NCBI RefSeq assembly: GCF_032854445.1
Contig: NC_088303.1
Span: 34,203,265 to 34,267,264, forward strand
Length of the DNA: 64,000 bases
Source: Liolophura sinensis
Lineage: Eukaryota > Mollusca > Polyplacophora > Chitonida > Chitonidae
Reading direction: 5' to 3'
Below the pieces are notes generated by a model. The model searched no databases, was not told where the DNA came from, and saw nothing but the letters and a program-made list of their open reading frames with translations. Positions 25,805 through 38,091 of the stretch are shown here, in pieces; the first letter of the stretch is position 1; the number at the start of each line of letters is the position of its first letter. The position numbers and the translations under genes were made by a program.

Positions 25805-27084
25805 TTTTTTTTTTTTTTTTTCAAATATACATGTATCATGGGAAGCCATAGACATGTAAAACATATTATACATGTTGGATCCAAATTGTTTTGAATGGAA
25901 AAGAAATCTGCTGAATGATTTTTGTGCCTGTTTAGTAGACATTGATGATGTATTTATTGGTTGAGAGACTTGAGCAGAGTATTATAGTGAAACTTCATGG
26001 TAGAGAAGCTTTAGATGTTCTGTATGAAGTTGAGAATCTCAAATGGACCAATTTAGAGATATTTTATTATATACTGTATATACAGCAGAGGTATTATATT
26101 ATAATATTAGTGTATTTTGTTAGACCGCTTGAGCCCATTAGAGTATTATACACCACAAGGTATTGAAGTTCTAAACACATTAAATTTTCCTCCTGAAACA
26201 TTCCAGAATACTGTAAATGACTATATTTGTTCTTACTTTTAAGAGAGCTTCAAGAGAGTATCTAGATCATATAGATATTCTGAGGTCAACTCGTACCATA
26301 CGGATGTGGGCAACATAGTGTATAATTGTTGACATGTTTAGCAAATGGCATATAGATGAGTGAGCTGAGATCTTGGTTTGACAGATTAAAAAAAAAATGT
26401 AAGAGTATGTATCTGTCATGTAAGTGGTCAATTTCCTGAACAGAGTTTGTGGACTCCAAAGCCTGAGTAATACGTTTTAATGCTATGTCTGACTCCCAGT
26501 TCCTGTAAACACTTAAAGTGACATTGCAGCAAAGTGTTTTAAAGGCAATATGGTTTTGTTTCTGTTGTTTTTTTTATGCGAGGGGGTGGGGAGATGGAAA
26601 ATTAAACACATCATTTATGCAAAAATAATTTTTAGGTATACAAATGCTGTGATATGGAGTCTGGTTAAGATATTTGTCTTACGAATAGGCAACGATATTG
26701 ACTTCAAACACTTTTAACTGTTATGGCAAGCATGCTGGAACGGCAGGAGATGTTGTGATATATACCATTACACAAACCTATTTTTGTTCAGTTTCTATTG
26801 TATTAACATAGGGATATTTGAAGAAACACACTCAGTGTTGCTGTATCAGTGTAAACTCAATCACATGTTTGAAAAAGTTTATTTTGGATCAGCCTTTCTT
26901 GAAATCTTTAATGCTGACTAGAGCTTTCTTACATTAACCCGAATAAAACTTTGATATAGGAATATTTTGTGAAACCTTGGATTATTGGCTGAGTCATGCC
27001 TTGGTTTTAACCTTTCTGCTAAGATAAGTACATGTACCTCAAGATTCGATTAATTTGAATCACCAGAGTCTTCTCTATGTTGTA

Positions 27085-27310
27085 CTTTTAAAGTTTTTTT
27101 GTACTTGTTACATTTAAGGTTTTTTTGTTCCTGTTACATTTAAAGCTTATTGTTCCTGTTACATTTAAAGCTTATTGTACCTGTTACATTTAAGGTTTTT
27201 TGTACCTGTTACATTTAAAGCTTTTTGTACTTGTAACAAATGAAGATTTCTGTAACTGTTACATCTGAAATTCCTGTGATGGGTACATTTAAAGTAATTC
27301 ATGCCTAGCA
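27085..27310. repeat. Degenerate tandem repeat, about 28-bp unit, about 8 copies
   Basis: Each unit is a variant of CTGTTACATTTAAAGCTT followed by TTTGTAC. Copies at about 27100-27235 are close to one another; later copies drift. Confidence 0.8.
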
Positions 27311-27609
27311 TACATGTATTTAAAATTTTAGATGTTTTCTTCTCTTGATAGATGCATATTTCTAAGTTTTCTGTACCCTGTATGATGGTTGACATGCATG
27401 TATATGGTAAAAGAGAGTTAAAGAGATATGGACTTCAGCGTTACCTATGGATATATATTCATGAAGTACACTCAGAAGCCCTCATCTCAAATGATATCCT
27501 TTGAGATAGAATTCCTGACTAAAGCTGCTTTATTTACCTGCAGTGACAATCTGCAAGTCGTGTGTGAAGTGCATTAGTGACTGTCCAAAGGTTGGTGGCT
27601 TACTTCAGG

Positions 27610-27697
27610 CACTTTGGTGACCAGCCATAAGCTGACCGCCATCATATCAGTGAATATGTGATGTTAAACAACAAGCAAATAAACAAATAAAGTTAAC
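27610..27697 (+). mobile_element. Decayed family A SINE tail
   Basis: The order GACCGCCATCATATCAGTGA, then AATATGTG, then an AAATAAACAAATAAA tail matches the 3' end of the plus-oriented copy at 62063-62322. Only the end remains. Confidence 0.55.
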
Positions 27698-29859
27698 AAA
27701 CCATGTTAAACTCTAACATGGTTAAAGTATTTGTGCAGCCTTTGAACGAAAAACAGAAATATTAGGCCTTAGGTGGATGTCAGTAGTATCCTCACTTAAT
27801 GATGTTTACCTTTTTTTCCTTTTTGGCGTTTTCATGCGTTTTTGTTCGTATTTAATGTGGTATATTTTGAGCTGGTCTCGATACACTAGAATTGTTGTAA
27901 CGTTTCGTTTTAATGCACTTAAGCATATCTATATTTAAATCACATTGCATCATTCACGTGGAATCACAGAACCAATCATCATTAGGCTTGAGGAATATAC
28001 GTCACAAATCATTATCATTGGTAATACGGACGGTAAATGCCAGTATATTGCGGGCTTTTCCTAACATCTTCTCATCTTAGGTTCGCTCTTTGCCATTCTC
28101 TGTTGCTTTAGACTGCAATTTACCCTTATCACCCGTAACTCACCCAGTGTAGTATTTTGGTGCGGTGCATTATCATTTATTGTGTGGTAATGTAAGTAAT
28201 TTTTAGATATACATGTCTTGCCTGTTAAGTGTGTAATATGTATGAATTTCTGTCAAAATTTGGACGAAGATATGTGAAACAGTTATCGTTTTTGCCGTGA
28301 TAGTATTGTAGGCGAAAAATTAAGGTGTAATTTTTGATGAATGCATTTAAAATGGCATTTAAATTAAGATAACAGTTGCTTTTTTTATGGAATCGCAGAC
28401 TGGGTTGATGAAGATTTTAGATGTCTGGTGTAGATGCTCAATTAAGAATGGTTTGTACTTGGTTTGCCGAATCTTTGTAGTTACAGGACTTCAGGACCAA
28501 TAAGCCTTATTACTTTTTGCTGGTCTTGTAGTGATCTCAATCATCTTTGAGCATATAGTGTAATTCTAGACTGGCGAGGTCTACTAAAGTACCTAATTCT
28601 TCTTAAGCCAAGGAGCTAGGAGGCTTGTAAATTGTTGTTTTTACGAATTTACGTGAACCATGAGAATAAACCCTATAATTGAGCTAAAATGACAGGAGGT
28701 CGTACTTCACCGGTAACATGTGACCATTTGCCAACTATCACACCGTCGTCGTTGATCTAGTTTTACTCTGTAGGCTGTAGTGTTCTGTTTTATATTTACC
28801 ATATATTACCTGTCTTCTCGACTACTTGAAAATATAGCCACACATTTATGCTTTGTTCATTCCTTTGGCTTTGTACTTTAGCAGAAGTTAAGTAATGTTC
28901 ACCGTAGTCCTCAAGTCCGAATTTTGTGTTAGTTGTTTAAATTTTTGACATTGAAAATAATGAATAGATGACAAAGATGATTGAGTTGGTGTAGAAAACA
29001 GGAGCAAAGTACTGCCCTGGAAATGTTGAACACTGATAGATGTGTTAAATGTTTTTGTTAATGCCATAGTTCATACTAACAGTGGTACACTTTTGAGGAT
29101 TCATAAATTCCGTATGTTTCTTTAGTTTAGACCGCGGTATGCTTTGGCAGATGTTGTTTAATTTAACGTAGGTATTGTAAAATATAAGTTCTTGATTGAA
29201 CATTTTGCAGATGGCGTCAAGGAACAGGTCACTGTACAGTTGTTGGACTAACGAAGGGTTAGCAACCACTAAGAAAGATATTCCTCCACGTGTTATTGAC
29301 TTTGTTGTAGCCTAGGTGTTACAATTTTACGCCACGATTTTGTCGTCGTTGTTTATTGTTTTCTCACCTCCTTGACGAAACAGTCTCTGTTTATATAATA
29401 GCACACATTGTGCGAAAAAAATTCAAATTCATGTATATTATGAAACACAGTCATATCTTTGCTATGTACGTATTTGATTTGTGTATATATGGATACAGTA
29501 ACTTTTAAGAGCTGCTATAACGTTTACAAATGTAGGCCTTTTATTTTCATAAACAGTATGAAATATATATCTCTATTTTCAGTTTTTCGAGTTGATTATT
29601 TTTCTTCAAAATGGCGACATTGCATGGTGTGACCATAGGTTAAAAATGGTCTCTCAGCAAAACTTCCATTTGGGGACAGGGCATTATCTAGATTCTTGTC
29701 TTTTCATTGTTCTCGGAGCCTTGTTGAAAATAAGTAGTTAAAGGTGCTCTCCAGTGTGGTCTTACATGAAGTTCACCGGGAGAACACTTGTCATAAGACA
29801 GAGAATTTGCAAGCTTCTCGTCAAAGGTGGAAGGTTTACTTCGCCTTTCCTCCACGTCG

Positions 29860-30035
29860 TTTAAAGGGATATAGAATCCGATTGACGACTGGGAAAGATG
29901 TCCAGGTTATGCCAAGCCTAAACTGAATTACAGGTATGACAGATTTATTCATGCGTGACCAATGCTTTAGGGTTGAAGCCAGGAAACCGCGAAACCATTA
30001 TCAGCCAATCAGCGGCGATTCTGTATCCCTTTAAA
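29860..30035. mobile_element. Short MITE-like element
   Basis: The left end TTTAAAGGGATATAGAATC is an imperfect inverted match to the right end GATTCTGTATCCCTTTAAA. The interior is about 140 bp and non-coding. TTTAAA at both edges may be part of the inverted repeat or a target duplication. Confidence 0.6.
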
Positions 30036-30056
30036 TGAAAAAGTATCGAGTATGAC

Positions 30057-30993
30057 GTTAAGCAACCTTCAGATAAATCACATCTGCATCGTATGGTCCT
30101 CGTATAGTACCACCCAGTTTACCTTCAGATAATTCACATCTACATCGTGTGGTCCTTGTATAGTACCACCCAGTTTACCTTCAGATAATTCACGTCTACA
30201 TCGTGTGGTCCTTGTATATTACTACCCAGTTTACCTTCAGATAATTCACATTTACATCGCGTGGTCCTTGTATAGTACCACCCAGTTTACCTTCAGATAA
30301 TTCACGTCTACATCGTGTGGTCCTTGTATAGCACCACCCAGTTTACCTTCAGATAATTCACATCTACATTGTGTGGTCCTTGTATAGTACCACCCAGTTT
30401 ACCTTCAGATAATTCACATCTACATCGTGTGGTCCTTGTATAGTACCACCCAGTTTACCTTCAGATAATTCACGTCTACATCGTGTGGTCCTTGTATATT
30501 ACCACCCAGTTTACCTTCAGATAATTCACATTTACATCGTGTGGTCCTTGTATATTACCACCCAGTTTACCTTCAGATAATTCACGTCTACATCGTGTGG
30601 TCCTTGGATAGCACCACCCAGTTTACCTTCAGATAATTCACATCTACATTGTGTGGTCCTTGTATAGTACCACCCAGTTTACCTTCAGATAATTCACATC
30701 TACATCGTGTGGTCCTTGTATAGTACCACCCAGTTTACCTTCAGATAATTCACGTCTACATCGTGTGGTCCTTGTATATTACCACCCAGTTTACCTTCAG
30801 ATAATTCACATTTACATCGTGTGGTCCTTGTATAGTACCACCCAGTTTACCTTCAGATAATTCACATCTACATTGTGTGGTCCTTGTATAGTACAACTTT
30901 CAAATAAATCACATTTGTGTCGTATGATCCTAGTATAGTACAACCTTAAGATAAATCATATCTGCGTCGTATGGTCCTTGCGTAGTACCACCC
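30057..30993. repeat. 56-bp satellite array with a five-unit (280-bp) higher-order repeat
   Basis: About 16-17 units start with ACCTTCAGATAA at 30065, 30121, 30177, 30233 and so on, every 56 bp. Variant bases recur every fifth unit: units at 30121, 30401 and 30681 match, as do 30177/30457/30737 and 30345/30625. The third block lacks one unit. Units after about 30890 are degenerate. Confidence 0.93.
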
Positions 30994-31081
30994 AGGTTTA
31001 AACAACTACAGCCACTGTCGACTTGTCGTTTCTTATAGTGTTCTATGATATAGTTAAAAATATTTCACGACGGTCCGGTTA

Positions 31082-31234
31082 ATGGGTGGAGATAATGAAA
31101 CATACACCCCTACTACCCCACCACCACCCCCTTACCAACCTCCACCCCTTGCCTTTGTACCTGACAAATCTCCTGATGGAAGGCCGCTGCCAAACCAGCT
31201 GAAATTTGATCCGAAGACACAATCTCATCAATGA
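31082..31234 (+). CDS. Small proline-rich ORF, unrecognised
   Basis: ATG to TGA, 50 codons. The protein starts MGGDNETYTPTT, has a run of prolines ending in a PPPPY-type WW-binding motif, and a polar tail (FVPDKSPDGRPLPNQLKFD). Composition looks like the C-terminus of a membrane or adaptor protein. No splice acceptor or neighbouring exon was found. It may be chance. Confidence 0.22.
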   Translation: MGGDNETYTPTTPPPPPYQPPPLAFVPDKSPDGRPLPNQLKFDPKTQSHQ

Positions 31235-32636
31235 ATGACAGCGTTTGGCCAGCGACGTCTTCATATTGGAAAAAATATGTGGTATATAGAGTACAAATAA
31301 GTCACACAGTAACGAGTAACATTGGACGGGACGTCCTTTATTGGTTTTTCACTGAACATTTGTGTAAGGGTTTAGATCCTGCAGACTTGGGCATACCTAC
31401 CTTACGAAACAGTCATAATGGTTTGCCCCTGTTAAGTCAATGTTGTGTGGTTCTGTCTTTGTGAGAGAAAAGTGATTTAGGCCAGTTTAACGCATTTTTA
31501 TATTGACAAAAACTGATAATATGTGTAGCGATTTTCCAACTATCACACCGTCGTCGCTGCTCTCGTTTTACTTTTCATGTTGTCTCTTATATTTACTAGC
31601 TATGCAGACTTTGGTACCAACTGTACATCTAGACGACGGGAAGCATACAATCCTTTTATGGTCGACGGAAGGTTTACTAATATAGGAACAGGAGTTCGAA
31701 AGAATGATATTTCTTTGTACAGTGGGACGTCACAAAGTCGGGTTCAGAACCACGCAAGGCAGACTTTACGCCGAACACACCAGTTGAACAAAAGACAATA
31801 GAAGATACCAATTTGTGATTGCAGTTCCATTCCTATGGATTTCGAAATTTTCACGAAGCGTTTCGATAAACACCCGAAGTTTTTAATTTTTGACTCGAGT
31901 CAACCTTCAAAACTTCATTACGAGAACTAGAATTGTGAACGACTTATTTATGTGGTTTTGACAGGTCTAAGATTTAAAAACAATCGTTTCACACACAAGG
32001 TCGTGCTGGGTTGTGATGTTTTAACTTAAAGATGTTTAACTTTATGGTGGTCATGCAGAGCGGGATACAACCTTTCCATCTGACGAGTTTATGACTCTTA
32101 CATGTTTTCCGAAGAAACTCGTAATAGAAAGTAGTTTCACGGAGTTACTGAAATGTCTTGTAGTGTCCACTTTAGCTGCTTCATCCTGGTTTCTATAATC
32201 TTCTTGGACAGACTTTAACTAAATTAATACTGATCATCCCGCACTTTTTACTCCAGGCACTCATCTGCAAATAAAAATATCATCTATTTATTTTGTTGCG
32301 GTACACTTTGCGACTAAAGATGGCGCTGATATGTGGTAAATTCACCAAGCATATACAATATTTTCATCATATTTAATGAATATCATATTTTCATAATATC
32401 ATATAACTGGTTTTGTCTGCGCAATGGAAATTACAATGTATACATAAAATGGTAAAGAACGCTTTACAGCAAAATAGTTCCATTTCTTTCTGTGGCCCTC
32501 TCAGAAAAGCAAATTTCTCACCATGCCCATTGGGGTCAGATCACATAAGGCAAACACAGACTGTTAGACTTCTCCCCCAAGATGCATAAACATTTGTTAG
32601 AGCTGTTATGGGCAGATGGTAGCATGTTTAAGAGAC
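31235..32636. other. Intergenic, no gene seen
   Basis: Open frames here are short and unlike known proteins. A segment near 31528-31590 (CCAACTATCACACCGTCGTC) resembles one near 28732-28795, so a dispersed repeat is possible. Confidence 0.45.
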
Positions 32637-32642
32637 TTTATT
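32637..32642 (-). terminator. AATAAA just past the CBM14 gene stop
   Basis: On the minus strand, AATAAA lies about 12 bp after the TAA at 32656-32654. This would give an unusually short 3' UTR if used. Confidence 0.4.
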
Positions 32643-32653
32643 CGACTTACCAA

Positions 32654-35600
32654 TTATTTGAGGCAATTGACTATGATGTACGGGAACTGGCACTCCGAAT
32701 TTGGACAGGGTTTGCCAAGAACGGCTTGGGCAACAGAGATAAAGACGGCGTTGACAGCGACCTCTAGCGAGCGGCATTTGGCCCACGATACTTCCCAGGC
32801 GGCCGGGATCAACAATGTTGAGTTGTATACTGAAAACAGGAAAACATTTAAACAAGTTTGAAATCATTGTGTGTGGGAAATCTTAAAGCTGTGGCTAGTT
32901 TCTGTATGGTTTGTTAAAAAACGTGTTTATCGCAGAAACTTTAATTCAGGTTTTGTGGACAACAACGACTTCTTTATTTATTTATTTGGTGTGTTAAGCG
33001 GTGCTCACGAATATTTCACTTATATACGACGGCGGCCAACATTCTGGTTTGAAACCGGACATAGCCCAGGGGAAAGCCACGAACATCCGCACCTTACTAG
33101 CAGACCTTACCACTTATGATCATAGTGGAAGCCAGCATGAGCTGGACTTGAACTCAGGTGAGAGACATTGGTGAGAGATTCTTGGGCCCTTGTACTGCGC
33201 TAGCATGCTATGACACTAGGCCACGGTCGAACGTAAATAAGATAATTCAACCTAGGATAAGTCAATTTTTAATTAATTCAACACTCCCCATGCGTGCCAA
33301 AAATATACAACTTTAGCATTTCATTGCATGATTTGGATTTCTTAGAAATGGGTGAAATGGAATCACATGTGCTATAGAAAGCAAAACGCACTAGAAATTA
33401 CCGAGAGCTAGATTTCGTATAACAGATACTGGAGGAATATTTCATTACAAGCTTTGGAAATTTCAGAAACGGTCGAAATGGTTTCACAAAATGCAATAGG
33501 AACCAAAACGTAAATACATGCAGATTAATGCTAGGTTCACAATCAAAGATGGTAGAAAAAACGAAACGAAACGACACTTACTCTGGTTGACAAACTCTGT
33601 CTTGGTAAGGGTGTTACAGTGAACCAAGTCTGGCCAGTTACACATCCCTGTGGTGCTGTCGTACAGCAATCCTTTGGGGCAAGGCGAGTCGTAAGGTACT
33701 GAGTGGGCGCACTGGAGGAAGCGACCACAGTCTGTAGGGTGCGGGAAGTTTCCGTTCATGACGGGACACGTAAAGTCGCCTCTATACTCCAGCCCTATTG
33801 GGGTCTGGGGTGGCATAATGTGACCATTAGGTTCCTGACCATTTGGAAGTTTAAGACCAGACTGGCGCTCGGGATGGTGATGATGACTTTGAGGACGTTG
33901 ACCTTGCTGAAACTGACCTTGAGGAAGCTGCCCACCTGGAATAAAATCCCTTTGACCGCGAATTACGCCTTTGGGCAGCTCGAAGCAGCAAGGGTTAAGT
34001 ATAGGACCGTTACATAAGCAGCCATCAGGCCTGGGAAGTCCCATGCGACCGTCCGGTACCTGTGGCTGGTTGATGTTGCGTCGGACACCCTGCCCTCCAA
34101 TATGTTCACCATAGACCTCCGGGCTTCCGAAATTAGGATACTGGCCTTGAATCCGTGTGTCCACGTGACTCCCGATGACCCTTTGTCCTCGGTAACCGTT
34201 TTGACCTTGAATGCCGTGATCTTGACCGAACGTTCCGCCATTATGACCCCGTGGAATGTGACGGTGAAAGCCGGATCCTATCCCTTCTCCAAAAGCGGGT
34301 TCTCCCCTGGCAACGTTGCTTGTTGTATTATCGTCCTCGCTGATACCGTCCGTAAAATTGCTAGTGTTTTCTACCTCAGTCTTCACTTCCTGTGAGGAAT
34401 TGTCCTTTGCTTGGTTTGTGTCGTAATCCATCTTGTTGCCTTCGTCTGCTTTCGGATCGGTCTGTTTTGCGATGGAATCTAAAGCTCCTCTCATGAATTT
34501 CTCCAACTCATCCTCCACAGCGGAACCCCATGTTATGGAGAATATGACCAGCAAGCATCCCAGGACATAGGCTGTAAACATTAGCATATAAGTATATAAT
34601 CTAGGCGTCAAAACAGATATTGGTATATCAACCGTCAACCAAAATGCACTTTCCAAGGGCTGCTTGCACAAAGCCATCGTAGTCTAAGTTGTTTGTAACT
34701 GTCATGGCGACACATACCGTTAAAAACATTTGTTGCCATGGTAGTTACAGTCAACTTAAGCTACGATCGCGTTGTGCAATAGGCCTCAGGTCAATAATCG
34801 CAAGGCCAGTTCTAGAAACAACGTTCAACACAAACCACCAGAGAATAAAGAAAGTATATGAAGTACGAAATTAAGGCGGATTGATGCAAAGTGAAGCAGA
34901 CAACAGTTTTCACTAGTTTTGGAAAGACGCAAGAAATGTTCCAGGCGAATGAATAAAAAATCAGCATCCGAATCGTATACTACGTTAATTTGTAGGTTGA
35001 CTATAATCAAAATATGTACCTCAGTTGAGCTTTGATCGCAGCTGTTCGTGTACTCAACGAGACAATCTCATTCAACACGATGAATTCCCTGACCTTATAA
35101 TGTTTTAAGGCCCTAATGACAAAAAAAAAAAAACAACACGTCTTCACGTATAAAATTAAATATTGCAAGTGAGCAATGTTCAGTCTTGCTCGGACCCGAA
35201 TTCACACTGCACGGTACCAAGGTACCCGATTGCTCATCATGGCAAGTAACTTTCCAAATCAAATGGCGTTACAGATGACATTGATGTATGGTAGGACACT
35301 TCACCGTCTACTGGAATTGGTTTAAACAATAACAGAGACGCGTCGGGACTAGTGATCTCCTGTTTTAACTTTAGTTTGGTCTTCCTTGATGTGCGTTTTT
35401 GTATATCACTGGTAAATTAGGCTGTTAAATACTAATCAAATATTTAAAAAAAAACGATTTGTTGAATTTGTCCCTGTTCAACAAACTAAAGGCGTGGGCC
35501 GTTTTTTTTTCATTGACCTCAGATGGGTGCTCTAAGCCTGTGATCCATTTCCAGTAAGCTAATGCATCTATTTTCCATTAGGTTGACTCCCAAGCGTAAA

Positions 35601-36078
35601 TTTGTACACATCCAGGTGAAATAATAAAAAAAATATACCTCCAATAAATATTAATCGCAACAATAATATCATAATATCGTATACAACACGTACAGCCTCT
35701 ACTACTCCTTTGACCTTGCTATTTTTATCCCTTTATGTTGATGAGCTCTCTTGCGTATTATTAAAGAGAGCAAAAAAGAAGAACGAAAAAAGGTATACAA
35801 TGAAACTTATATACTGCATTAAATCAGTGCAAAGATATGCGAAGTAGAAGGAGTATTTTCTTTGGTTAAATACTACCATTCCATAACTATTTAACTTTAT
35901 CTGCAAAAAATCGCGTATAATTCTAAAGAAGCGTATATTTCCTACCCTCTGACATTCTCAAAATCATACCTTGTGATATTTTTTGTTAATAAATCTTTAG
36001 AAAGGGTTAAATACAAATATCTACCCGATGAAATGGTCAGTGCGATAGGCTTTACTTCAACTTACCTTGTCGCACCAT
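32654..36078 (-). CDS. Secreted chitin-binding type-2 (CBM14/peritrophin-A) protein
   Basis: Exons on the minus strand: 36078-36066 (13 bp), 34571-33582, 32829-32654; GT-AG borders, both junctions phase 1, 392 aa. The start exon encodes MVRQ; joined to exon 2 it forms a signal peptide (MVRQAYVLGCLLVIFSITWG, cleavage near residue 22). The acceptor of exon 2 has a branch-like TGCTAAT. Then come an acidic, Asn-rich stretch with N-glycosylation sequons, a long Gly/Gln/His-rich region, a small Cys group (CLCNGPILNPCC), and a CBM14 domain at 271-323. That domain has six cysteines (273, 286, 292, 302, 315, 323) in the family spacing. The last exon adds a tail with four more Cys (KCRSLE, PCPNSECQF, NCLK). 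CBM14 domains bind chitin in peritrophic matrices, cuticle and shell matrix. Function here is inferred; I recognise no specific ortholog. Confidence 0.85.
32971..33228 (-). mobile_element. Family A SINE in CBM14 gene intron 2
   Basis: It has the A-tail side (TTTATTTATTTATT), then GAATATTTCACTTATATACG, then AGCATGAGCTGGACTTGAAC and a decayed tRNA head ending near GGCCACGGTCG. More diverged than the 1583 copy. Confidence 0.8.
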
Positions 36079-36725
36079 TTTGAAAATATCAGCTTTGTTG
36101 ACAAACACTCTTCATTAACGTACACAAGCTGGCGACCCTCTTCTCAACTGTGTTGTCTGAAATGATCACCAGCTGTGAAATAAAAAAAACATTTTCTGTT
36201 ATACTGTTTTAAAACAATTCGTGGTCGACCCCATCGTATTCTGTAGTAACGCGGTCGAACTGTGACATACACAGCAAGTCACGTACATAACCGAGAAATC
36301 ACGTACTTTCATGAAGAGTCACATAGTTTGCCGAGCTCCCGATTGCCATTCGTGCCGCCGAGATTCTCTGACCTTCAAATATGAGGAGTGTTGACCTGAA
36401 GAACCTCACAGTGGCTGGGTGTTGTGTACACGACATTAACAGTGAACATCGGTGTGTTGAACAACTATCGCAGACTGTAACATCCATGTCGCAGGGGAGT
36501 TTGTTTGTCATGAAGCAAATTTGGGTTCAGTTGCCACCTATATATTAGTATTTGGCGGTATCTTTGATGTATATTCGCTTGTGTTCGAATCGAGTTTTCA
36601 ATTTGAAAAAAAAAATAGTACTGGTGAGAGTTACATGATATTTTTCAGCTGAAAAGAGTATTTTATACTGTAAAACAAAGCCAACCGATTTATTTAAATT
36701 ATTCTGACCTTCATAAGTTGAAGAT

Positions 36726-36842
36726 CATTTCTTCTGCCATCCCTGGGGTCTGCCCGGTTTCCTGCCACCATGATCCCGTCAGCCGTCGTATAAGTGAAAT
36801 ATTCTTGTATATGGCGTAAAACACATATCAAATCAAATCAAA
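36726..36842 (+). mobile_element. Family A SINE 3' half
   Basis: Plus-oriented tail: GTCTGCCCGGTTTCCTGCCA, then GTCGTATAAGTGAAATATTC, then an AAATCAAATAAATAAAT tail. It ends just before a splice-bounded candidate exon. Confidence 0.7.
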
Positions 36843-37107
36843 TAAATAAATTTCTCCTGTCTTTACAGGTCACCTTCCCAAGTGTAGTCAGTGCCCACCT
36901 AACACAAAACGTCAAGTACGATTTGGTAAGAAATGTACTTTCTTATACACGTTTCTTTGTTAGCCGAGCGATCAATTTCGTCTTTATACACAAAACTGTT
37001 CAGGAGACATTGTTTAAAGCAGTAACTATAAAGATACCGTACAAATTCATTATTTAACATTTTCTAACGTTCAGTATAATTAAGCCATAATCTTGTCACT
37101 TTTAATT

Positions 37108-37245
37108 AATTTATGTATTTGATTGGTGTTTTACGCCGTACTCAAGAATATTTCACTTATACGACGCCAGCGTTATGGCGGAAGTAAACAAAAGAGAGCC
37201 CGAGAGAAACCCACCACCACCCGCAGATTGCTGCAAGAGCTTCCC
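37108..37245 (-). mobile_element. Truncated family A SINE
   Basis: It carries GATTGGTGTTTTACGCCGTA and AAGAATATTTCACTTATACG, then body sequence up to about 37245. The tRNA head is missing. Confidence 0.75.
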
Positions 37246-37568
37246 ATTTTTGTATTATTGTTGACGCCATATGCATTTTTCAGGTGAATCAAGACGTCAT
37301 ACAATAACTTGGGTCAAATTATTAGTGATGATTGATGATTTTTTTTCAAGATTTACACGACGATGTATTTCACAACTTTAGTAACTACGCGATCTGACAC
37401 ATTACTCAATCAAGCTTATTGTAGTGTTCGGAAATTCTGTACATTACAACCCATAAAGAGATCAATTACGCGAAGTTTTTCACATTAATTTCATATAATC
37501 TATTGACGTTTAAGTAAACATACATTGATTTACATACATTGATTGTAGTATTAACTTTAGCAACTGTG

Positions 37569-37672
37569 TGGGTTTCTCCTGGTCTCTGTCCGGTTTCCTT
37601 CCACCATAAAGCTGGTCAGAATTATTCCTGAGTATGCCGAAAAGCATCATTCAAATAACTAAATAAATTTAA
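37569..37672 (+). mobile_element. Family A SINE 3' fragment
   Basis: Plus-oriented tail with GTCCGGTTTCCTTCCACCAT, then CTGAGTATGCCGAAAAGCAT, then an AAATAACTAAATAAAT tail. Strongly diverged. Confidence 0.55.
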
Positions 37673-38091
37673 CAAGTATGTGAATGGATATATAATACGG
37701 CTATGGGGCTAATACTTATTTCATTTAATCGTTGTTTCAGGTGTTGGTACAGGATAAATATGCATCATCCATCCAACGCGTTCACAAGAAGTGTTTCCGG
37801 GCAAGAAATACCGTAGCTGGTAAACACTCCGTTTTCATTAAGCTTATCTTACCAATTTTGACTTGAGCCTCTTTCCGATTTTAGCCCAACACTTAAACTT
37901 CGGCTGTTGTTATATCCGGACTTCCGCACGTGTCAATCCGCTACACGTAACCCTGTTATTCTCTACCCGCCCATTGTTGTTTTGCACCGCCAGTATTGTA
38001 CGGGTCAGTAGTACTCGGCGTTATGGTATAGGCCTAACAGTAAATCGAGCATTGCGTAAGCTGCTGCCCACATCCGAGCTAACACTTCAAG

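Larger units (their letters stand above)
25098..29859. other. VEPH1 3' UTR and intergenic region
   Basis: AT-rich sequence without a convincing exon on either strand. It contains a 28-bp tandem repeat (27085-27310) and a SINE tail (27610-27697). Part of the first kilobase is probably VEPH1 3' UTR. Confidence 0.5.
36869..37819 (+). other. Two splice-bounded orphan exons (36869-36925 and 37741-37819)
   Basis: The first is 57 bp with acceptor CTCCTGTCTTTACAG and donor GTAAGA; read in phase 0 it gives VTFPSVVSAHLTQNVKYDL. The second is 79 bp with acceptor GTTGTTTCAG and donor GTAAAC; it continues in phase 0 as VLVQDKYASSIQRVHKKCF. No start exon or clear next exon was found. They may be untranslated first exons of the Ly6-ZP gene that begins at 38092, part of a gene I did not rebuild, or chance splice-like sites. 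Confidence 0.25.

Noticed and set aside
30057-30993. CRISPR-like array
   Set aside because: Head-to-tail 56-bp satellite with no spacers.
32582-32767. Plus-strand ORF with weak carboxylesterase-like wording (LALRIWTGFAKNG)
   Set aside because: The opposite strand here is the last exon of the CBM14 gene, with matching splice phase and cysteines; the plus frame is its shadow.
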